Source: an uncultured Collinsella sp. (GTDB lineage Bacteria > Actinomycetota > Coriobacteriia > Coriobacteriales > Coriobacteriaceae). Taken from it: DNA of 42,015 nt. The stretch lies in contig URUI01000007.1 of NCBI GenBank assembly GCA_900551015.1, forward strand, positions 1 to 42,015, written 5' to 3'. Shown here one piece after another: positions 37,044-42,015 of this stretch. The position numbers and the translations under genes were made by a program. A model generated the notes under the pieces. The model was not told where the DNA came from. It did not search any database and saw only the letters and a program-made list of their open reading frames with translations. Position 1 is the stretch's first letter. Every line of letters starts with the position of its first letter.

Positions 37044-39196
37044 TACGACCCACCGCCCAGAGCGCCAACCAGCGTGGCGACATCGACGGTGAGCGGGATG
37101 GAGCCGCCGCCGGGCAGAGGAATCTCCGCAAGCGTGAACACCGTACCGCTGATGGTGCGTTCGACTTGATATTCCAACGCCTCGCAAAGCGCCTTGGGAT
37201 CGGTCACGCCCAACGGAATACTTCGCAGTTTGTCTTGCGCTTGAGAGAGACCAGCAATGTCAGACCCCGGGCTCTTAATGACGTTGGCGGAATCAGTCAG
37301 CACCGGCTTTCGCAGGCGCAAGTCGCACGGTTCCAAACCCAGCGCCGCCACGGACGCCGAAACGGTATCGCCGAGCCACGATGCGATGGAGCCCAACGCG
37401 CCGCTGCCCCCTCCTAGGCCTTTAATCATCTCGTCCATAAGTTCGTCGGCCGAACCTTGGATGTCTCCGTATCCCACAAGCAGCCGTCCCCAGACATCCA
37501 TGACGCCGTCGAGTACGCCGGCAACGCCACCCGAGCGTTCCTTCAATGTCGAGAAAAATCGCGAAAGCACGTTGTTTTGCGCCGTCGCCTCATCGGGCGC
37601 CAGCACCGCGGCAGAGATGGCACCGCGATCGCCAAGCCTGACTGCCGTGTTAAACGAAGAGTTGAGCTCATCGGGGCTCGAGATGGCACCCGAAACCGCA
37701 AAGGCAACCACGCCGTTGCGACCGGGCGGAGCGATACGTGGACGCTCGCCCGAAAGCGCTTTGATGGCCTGGTCAAACGCATTGCTCGCACGGTCGGTCT
37801 CGTCTTCGGTCTGACGTTCGAGCTCGAGCTCTTTGTTGCGGCATTCGACGTAGCCTTCCAGGGCGTCTTTGAACTTGTCAAAGTGATACTCGAAGCCGTT
37901 TTCGATCGATGTAGAAGGAGCGGCGACGGCACCCAGTGTCTTGACTCCAAAATGGCAGCGGTCGCATGCTTCTCTCCCGTCAAAGTCAGCAACCGATGAC
38001 AGTCCTCCCGGCGCTCCCTTTTTATAGTTTGGGCAGCCAGTTCCATAATGGATGTACGTCTTGCCGTCATTGCTGCTCGTCGGCCACGCGGCATCGGTAT
38101 AAAGATCGCTCGCCCTGGCCTCGTCCGCGTTGCGCGGCAGCAGCGGCAGGTCCGCGACGACGCTCGTGCCGTCGTCCACGATGGAGGCTCGCCCGAGCTC
38201 TTCACCGGCATACCGATAGAACGCCTTTCGAGCGGCAGACTCCGCCTGCATCTCGACACCGCTTCCAAGCGGCTTTTCGTTAGCAAGGCGCTGACGGTAA
38301 TATGTTCTCGCTCGGTCAAGCGCCACCTGGGGCTCCCACGTGACGCTCGATGCGTAATGTGGGTTGAGCTCGCCCGGCAGCGACGCCAGCTTCTTCGCGC
38401 GCTCCCACATGCACGAACGGCCACCAATCGTGCCCTTGTCCGACCCGCCGCAGTCCGCAAGCCAGGCGCGCTCTTTTGCTTTCGCCGTATCCTCAGAAGC
38501 CTCCTTCAACTTTTTGGCTGCGAGCTCTAAATCATCTGACGCATCTTTAATGGCATCGGTCGAGATCTCGGAACCCTCGAGCGCAACAAAATCAGACTCG
38601 GATGTCCTGGGCACGGCAAGCGCCGTACCGGTATAGGTCACACTATCGGTATCCTGCGCCGACACCGCCTGCGTGGCACGCGCGGCGATCAGATACGGCA
38701 GAGCCGTCTCGATTTTCTGTAAGCCTTCCGATGCGCTTTTTGCAAACTTGTTGCGCGTTTTAATGATCTCAATCCCGGTGTCGACCATATTGCCGGCAAC
38801 TGGTTCGGCACCCGGGATGAGGATGGCGACCAGGCCCGTCCCGATCGTGGCAAACCCCGCCAGCCCCAGACTCAAGATGCTCGCATCAACCACCGTGGCA
38901 GCCGTGTGATAGGACGACACTACGTTGGCACCCGCCAGCGCGCCGCTATCGGCCGCCACCTGGGTATCCCCGGCACGCGACATGCTCCATATCGCCGCCG
39001 TCGACGAAAACAGCAGCGTGAGCACCACCAAGATGACCACCGCAGAGGAGAGCGTGGTGTAGGCACCGTCTTCGATAAACAGATCGACACCGGCTCGACC
39101 CATAAAGCCGCCTCGCTTGCGATGGCAGCTCGGACGGCACGTCAAAACGCGTCTAGACCAGAAACGCTTAATCCCATGTAGCAATCCACGAATCAT
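37043..39196 (-). CDS. TadG-like pilus protein, 717 residues, with a CxxCH motif
   Basis: A single-pass membrane protein with a large exterior domain. After a basic leader, helix TTLSSAVVILVVLTLLFSSTAAIWSMS (~47-73) leads into the Tad signature AGDTQVAADSGALAGANVVSS. The exterior part is mostly helical. Its cysteines are in pairs: DCGGSD with RSCMWE (~249, 262), and TGCPNY with ACDRCHFG (~388, 411-415). CDRCH fits the haem c attachment pattern CxxCH, although a lone motif may be a zinc or disulfide site. ATG 39196 has GGAGGGAGACT upstream and overlaps the preceding gene by 29 bases. It is large for TadG. Confidence 0.78.
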   Translation of the reverse strand: MIRGLLHGIKRFWSRRVLTCRPSCHRKRGGFMGRAGVDLFIEDGAYTTLSSAVVILVVLTLLFSSTAAIWSMSRAGDTQVAADSGALAGANVVSSYHTAATVVDASILSLGLAGFATIGTGLVAILIPGAEPVAGNMVDTGIEIIKTRNKFAKSASEGLQKIETALPYLIAARATQAVSAQDTDSVTYTGTALAVPRTSESDFVALEGSEISTDAIKDASDDLELAAKKLKEASEDTAKAKERAWLADCGGSDKGTIGGRSCMWERAKKLASLPGELNPHYASSVTWEPQVALDRARTYYRQRLANEKPLGSGVEMQAESAARKAFYRYAGEELGRASIVDDGTSVVADLPLLPRNADEARASDLYTDAAWPTSSNDGKTYIHYGTGCPNYKKGAPGGLSSVADFDGREACDRCHFGVKTLGAVAAPSTSIENGFEYHFDKFKDALEGYVECRNKELELERQTEDETDRASNAFDQAIKALSGERPRIAPPGRNGVVAFAVSGAISSPDELNSSFNTAVRLGDRGAISAAVLAPDEATAQNNVLSRFFSTLKERSGGVAGVLDGVMDVWGRLLVGYGDIQGSADELMDEMIKGLGGGSGALGSIASWLGDTVSASVAALGLEPCDLRLRKPVLTDSANVIKSPGSDIAGLSQAQDKLRSIPLGVTDPKALCEALEYQVERTISGTVFTLAEIPLPGGGSIPLTVDVATLVGALGGGS

Positions 39197-39704
39197 AGTC
39201 TCCCTCCAGCCATTCGGGACGCGATTGATACGAGACATCGACTTTGAGCTCAACGTAGCCGCCCTCGGCGGTACCACCCATAGCCTGCGCAAACGCACCG
39301 ATCACAGGCAACGGCTTGACCTCGCCGGAAACGGACACGGACGAGACGCTACCCGCATCTGCCCGGCCAAGCTCGATATCCCACGACAACGGCCCGCCGG
39401 CATGAAAGATCGAAACGTTGGGCACTGCGGCAAGCCGGCGGCGGGTAAACTCCTTAAGATCGTCGTCCTCCGCCGTCGTCGTGGTCATGAGCCGCGCGGT
39501 CTCGGCGGCGGCAGACTCCATGACCGCGCGCGTATAGAGCAGGCACACCGGTTGCAGTGCGAGAAGGATGAGCGTCAGAAACGTCGGCAGCAAAAAAGCG
39601 GCCTCGACCGTTGACTGCGCCCGGTCCTCACGCGCGATATCAATACAACGCGATGTCCTTAGCGCCCGCAGCGGCGTCGATAACCGATGTCGAGGCAACG
39701 CCAT
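39168..39704 (-). CDS. TadE-like pilus assembly protein
   Basis: A pseudopilin of about 178 residues. The basic leader carries the hallmark AREDRAQSTVEAAFLLPTFL (~24-43), continuing into the helix LTLILLALQPVCLLYTRAVM and an exterior domain of ~115 residues. The start is uncertain. ATG 39704 overlaps the upstream pilin-like gene by about 65 bases and has GGGCGG upstream. No better start appears before the signature. It is co-translated with the TadG-like gene. Confidence 0.75.
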   Translation of the reverse strand: MALPRHRLSTPLRALRTSRCIDIAREDRAQSTVEAAFLLPTFLTLILLALQPVCLLYTRAVMESAAAETARLMTTTTAEDDDLKEFTRRRLAAVPNVSIFHAGGPLSWDIELGRADAGSVSSVSVSGEVKPLPVIGAFAQAMGGTAEGGYVELKVDVSYQSRPEWLEGDYDSWIATWD

Positions 39705-39858
39705 GGGATGCCGCCCGCTCAACCAGCGCCGCCAAGCGCCCATCGGTGCCAGCGCGCCAAAGCCCCGCGATCGCCAGCACGATCGATAACAGCGCCACCG
39801 TGACGATGGCGTATTCCACAGTCGCTTGGGCAACCTCTTCACGCAGAACGCCATGCAT
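39640..39858 (-). CDS. small pilin-like membrane protein
   Basis: A 72-residue protein with a short leader, the pilin-type AQATVEYAIVTVALLSIVLA and a ~35-residue exterior tail. The E-Y pair and the helix resemble Flp pilins and class III prepilins, but it differs from the main Flp pilin upstream. It is probably a minor pilin. AAGGAGGGATC precedes ATG 39858, inside the end of the previous gene. Confidence 0.72.
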   Translation of the reverse strand: MHGVLREEVAQATVEYAIVTVALLSIVLAIAGLWRAGTDGRLAALVERAASHGVASTSVIDAAAGAKDIALY

Positions 39859-39859
39859 T

Positions 39860-40423
39860 TCACGATCCCTCCTTTGAGCTTATTGTTTGCGGGACCAGGC
39901 GCACGGCGCGCAGACGACACGAAGCATCGCCAGTATCCGCGGCAACCGTCACCATATCGACCCAGCCGCGTCCGTCACGCACGATAGCGCCCCACACGTT
40001 TCCCTTGATGTCGAGATAGCCGCTCAGAGCAAGTTGTGCCGTGGGTACCTCGCGATAGGCACGCAGCATATCCTCCGCCGCTTCGGTCATCGGTCGGTCC
40101 TCGGACCATGCAAGCCGGACCGCAATCGCGTTGCCCTCAGGCGAATCCGTCGCAGTGCCAGACCGCTTGTCGAGCGTCCGCAGAAAGGTTTGCGCCGTGA
40201 TAGCGACATCCGAATCGTCCGCATCTCGCATCTCATCTTCTTGAGACGCCACCGCCGAATCTGAGCCCAAATCGGAGGCGGTCCCAGGACGCTGCTGCCG
40301 CGCGACGTTAAGCCCCCAAAGCACCGCCGCTATCGCCACGGTCAGGCAAGCAAACACCAGCAGCACCCCGATGGGACGCTCGCCCTCTACAGGCTGTTGA
40401 TGCCCTCGCTGATAGCGTTCCAT
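39860..40423 (-). CDS. unknown single-pass protein in the Tad block
   Basis: A protein of about 187 residues with one helix (IGVLLVFACLTVAIAAVLWGL, ~18-38) and an exterior domain ending in a conserved-looking GNVWGAIVRDGRGWVDMVTV. The function is not recognised; its place suggests pilus assembly or stabilisation. ATG 40423 overlaps the Flp pilin gene by 37 bases and has a poor ribosome site. A GTG just before the helix is another possibility. Confidence 0.6.
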   Translation of the reverse strand: MERYQRGHQQPVEGERPIGVLLVFACLTVAIAAVLWGLNVARQQRPGTASDLGSDSAVASQEDEMRDADDSDVAITAQTFLRTLDKRSGTATDSPEGNAIAVRLAWSEDRPMTEAAEDMLRAYREVPTAQLALSGYLDIKGNVWGAIVRDGRGWVDMVTVAADTGDASCRLRAVRLVPQTISSKEGS

Positions 40424-40620
40424 AGATCTTGGACCTTGCCCTTAAATGCGACGATGGCGATAATCGCGATCACCACGAGCACGCCGACCAAGATGGCATA
40501 CTCGGTGGTACCCTGTGCACTCTCCTCCTGCAATAGTTCCTTGGCGCGCTGACGAACATGTGCCGCCCGGCAAAACGCCCAGCCCTGGACCTTGCCAGCA
40601 GCGTCAGTCATCGTGTTCAT
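40387..40620 (-). CDS. flp: Flp-family type IVb pilin
   Basis: The major subunit of the thin Flp/Tad adhesive pilus. It has 77 residues: a ~33-residue leader ending with the prepilin-peptidase site near SAQG, then TTEYAILVGVLVVIAIIAIV (Glu at +5 and Tyr at +6 as in Flp pilins) and a short tail GKVQDLWNAISEGINSL. GGGAGGAATAC precedes ATG 40620. It follows the tadC gene by ten bases. Confidence 0.85.
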   Translation of the reverse strand: MNTMTDAAGKVQGWAFCRAAHVRQRAKELLQEESAQGTTEYAILVGVLVVIAIIAIVAFKGKVQDLWNAISEGINSL

Positions 40621-40630
40621 GTATTCCTCC

Positions 40631-40804
40631 CTACATCATCCCGCCTGCTCCCAGCAGCGGGCCCAATATGGACAGAAGCAACGCCGGCAAGATGAGCGTG
40701 CCGGTGGGAATCAGCAGCTTGACGGGCGCACGCTCGATCTCGCGCTCGACCGCGGCGCGATGAGCCGCACGGATCTCGCGACTTTGAGCGGCCAGCGTCT
40801 CGGC
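40631..40804 (-). CDS. TadC C-terminus, cut by the contig join
   Basis: The last ~58 residues of an inner-membrane Tad platform protein (type II secretion F domain): ETLAAQSREIRAAHRAAVER, then APVKLLIPTGTLILPALLLS and ILGPLLGAGG. The Q-S-R-E-I-R and A-P-V-K-L-L-I-P blocks are typical of TadC, which needs about 300 residues. Upstream codons are replaced by foreign sequence from about 40784-40804. tadA and tadB would be expected beyond the break. Confidence 0.75.
   Translation of the reverse strand, partial: AETLAAQSREIRAAHRAAVEREIERAPVKLLIPTGTLILPALLLSILGPLLGAGGMM
40784..40804. other. probable chimeric contig junction
   Basis: These 21 bases make sense in both flanking genes: as AETLAAQ of TadC on the minus strand, and as LSGQRLG of the RND permease on the plus strand. 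To the left everything is Coriobacteriia; to the right everything is Bacteroidales-like. A shared stretch of about one assembly k-mer is what a false graph join leaves. Confidence 0.75.
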
Positions 40805-41653
40805 TACTTCTACATGAACGGCAAGCAATACGAAATCCTGGCCGAGATCAACCGCCAGCAGCGCAACAAGCCCGCCGACCTGAAGTCGATCTATGTGCGC
40901 AGCGACAAGGGCGAGATGATCCAGCTCGACAACCTCATCACGCTCGAAGAGAACGTCGCGCCGCCCCAGCTCTATCACTACAACCGTTTTCTGTCGGCTA
41001 CGGTTTCGGCCGGACTGGCGAAGGGGAAGACCATCGGGCAGGGGCTTGACGAAATGGACCGTATCGCCGAGCAGACGCTCGGCGACGACTTCCGTACGGC
41101 GCTGGCCGGCGATTCGAAGGAGTTCCGCGAGAGTTCTTCGAGCCTGATATTCGCCTTCCTGCTGGCTATCGTGCTGATATATCTGATTCTGGCGGCGCAG
41201 TTCGAGAGTTTCAAGGACCCGCTGGTCATCATGCTCACCGTGCCGCTGGCCATTGCCGGCGCGCTGGTGTTCATGGCGGCCAACGGGCAGACGATGAACA
41301 TATTCAGCCAGATCGGCATCATCATGCTGATCGGTCTGGTCGCCAAGAACGGTATCCTGATCGTCGAATTCGCCAACCAGAAGCAGGATGCGGGGCTGAA
41401 CAAGCGGGAGGCCATCGAGCAGGCTTCGCTGCAGCGCCTGCGCCCGATTCTGATGACCAGCGCTTCGACCATTCTGGGCCTGCTGCCGCTGACGATGGCT
41501 TCGGGCGAGGGGGCGCAGGGACGTATCGCCATGGGTGTCGCCGTGGTGGGCGGCATGGTGGTTTCGACGCTGCTGACCCTTTATATCGTGCCGGCGATTT
41601 ACAGTTACGTATCGACCGACCGGATCCGAAAAACGAAAAAGAACGCGAAATGA
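40784..41653 (+). CDS. RND efflux permease C-terminal part (foreign, 5' truncated)
   Basis: About 289 residues of an AcrB-like inner-membrane pump that normally has over 1000. The segment starts in the second porter domain (LSGQRLGYFYMNGKQYEIL) and runs through LDNLITLEENVAPPQLYHYN. It then has the C-terminal helices with LIYLILAAQFESFKDPLVIM, FSQIGIIMLIGLVAKNGILI and LRPILMTSASTILGLLPL. The apparent open frame upstream of 40784 is just the tail of the Tad region read backwards. Bacteroidales relatives match this wording well. Its last codons overlap the next gene's ATG by four bases (ATGA). Confidence 0.85.
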   Translation: MSGQRLGYFYMNGKQYEILAEINRQQRNKPADLKSIYVRSDKGEMIQLDNLITLEENVAPPQLYHYNRFLSATVSAGLAKGKTIGQGLDEMDRIAEQTLGDDFRTALAGDSKEFRESSSSLIFAFLLAIVLIYLILAAQFESFKDPLVIMLTVPLAIAGALVFMAANGQTMNIFSQIGIIMLIGLVAKNGILIVEFANQKQDAGLNKREAIEQASLQRLRPILMTSASTILGLLPLTMASGEGAQGRIAMGVAVVGGMVVSTLLTLYIVPAIYSYVSTDRIRKTKKNAK

Positions 41654-42015
41654 AACGACTGATTTTAACGGTTCTGGCCGCGGGGGCTGTCGGAGCGGCC
41701 GCGGCGCAGGAGTGCGGCGAGCCGATGACCCTGCAGCGGTGTCTGGAGCTCGGACTGGAGCAGAATTACGACGTCCGCATCATACGCAACGAGCAGCGCA
41801 TTAGCGACAACGACGCGACGGCGGCCAACGCCGGGATGCTGCCGAGCGTCGATCTGACGGCCGGCTACAGCGGGGCGCTGGACAACGAGCGCACGACCCC
41901 GCGCGAGGGGGACGCCGTGATCGAAAACGGCATTTACGATCAGACCTTCGACGCCGGCGTTGCGGTGAACTGGACGCTTTTCGACGGATTCCGCATCCGC
42001 ACCAACTACAAGCGG
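41650..42015 (+). CDS. TolC-family outer-membrane efflux protein (3' end outside window)
   Basis: The first 122 residues of an outer-membrane channel. The signal peptide MKRLILTVLAAGAVGAAAAQ is followed by the TolC opening MTLQRCLELGLEQNYDVRII, the helical NDATAANAGMLPSVDLTAGY, and NWTLFDGFRIRTNYKR. It pairs with the RND pump just upstream (four-base overlap), as in Gram-negative tripartite efflux operons. An outer-membrane channel cannot belong to a monoderm-type Collinsella, which supports the chimera reading. Confidence 0.88.
   Translation, partial: MKRLILTVLAAGAVGAAAAQECGEPMTLQRCLELGLEQNYDVRIIRNEQRISDNDATAANAGMLPSVDLTAGYSGALDNERTTPREGDAVIENGIYDQTFDAGVAVNWTLFDGFRIRTNYKR

Noticed and set aside
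40592..41653. A genuine fusion gene of 353 codons at the Tad/RND boundary
   Set aside because: The first ~64 codons are the reverse complement of TadC and the Flp spacer. The frame is open by chance across the contig join.

Overview
The window is almost entirely from a high-GC gut Coriobacteriia genome, most likely Collinsella. The evidence is gene content and style: a Tad/Flp pilus block, an orphan Wzz/BY-kinase/PHP-phosphatase trio, tandem YhgE/Pip proteins, and G+C-rich codon use. The last ~1.2 kb does not belong to that genome. From about 40.8 kb the sequence switches to an RND efflux permease tail followed by a TolC-type outer-membrane protein, which is Bacteroidales-like (Alistipes is a reasonable guess). 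The switch falls inside a tadC gene and leaves both genes cut, so I read it as a chimeric contig join rather than biology.

Layout. 0-4.1 kb: hisS (3' end off the window), an MFS transporter remnant with a large internal deletion, an M20 amidohydrolase and an EamA transporter, all leftward. 4.3-9.3 kb: two adjacent YhgE/Pip membrane proteins. 9.3-9.7 kb: a gene-free stretch full of nested inverted repeats. 9.7-12.4 kb: htpG and a GNAT acetyltransferase. 12.4-14.5 kb: the cpsC-cpsD-cpsB module (chain length, tyrosine kinase, phosphatase) without neighbouring glycosyltransferases. 14.7-21.4 kb: a PhoR/PhoB-type two-component system with a lone pstB, then a VanS/VanR-type system divergent from a serine D-Ala-D-Ala carboxypeptidase, with a 27-bp palindrome between them. 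21.4-25.0 kb: tRNA-Ser(GCU) with an odd duplicated downstream unit, an 813-aa TPR-like protein of unknown function, tRNA-Arg(ACG), and a small unknown gene with a LexA-like box. 25.2-30 kb: serS, a 57-aa membrane protein, proC, rlmH, an SPFH protein, and tRNA-Leu(CAG) with a second duplicated unit. 29.6-35.1 kb: tatD, rsmA, metG, rsmI and a GH5-like protein that lacks its catalytic acid/base. 35.4-36.2 kb: tRNA-Phe(GAA) and a toxin-antitoxin pair whose toxin is frameshifted. 36.2-40.8 kb: a Tad pilus block (TadC end, Flp pilin, pilin-like and TadE/TadG-like proteins, DUF192 protein).

Nearly all genes run leftward. The rightward ones are the carboxypeptidase, the 57-aa membrane protein and the foreign tail. 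Translation and RNA-modification genes (hisS, serS, metG, rsmA, rsmI, rlmH, four tRNAs) are mixed with envelope genes.

The most interesting signals are noncoding. Two different tRNA genes (Ser and Leu) each carry, at the same 190-bp period, a duplicate of their terminator and 3' end. The duplicates enclose a ~130-bp insert that shares hairpin architecture between the two loci but differs in sequence. A GGGAC-type intergenic motif also recurs, often starting right at stop codons. No CRISPR array, insertion sequence, prophage or rRNA was seen.
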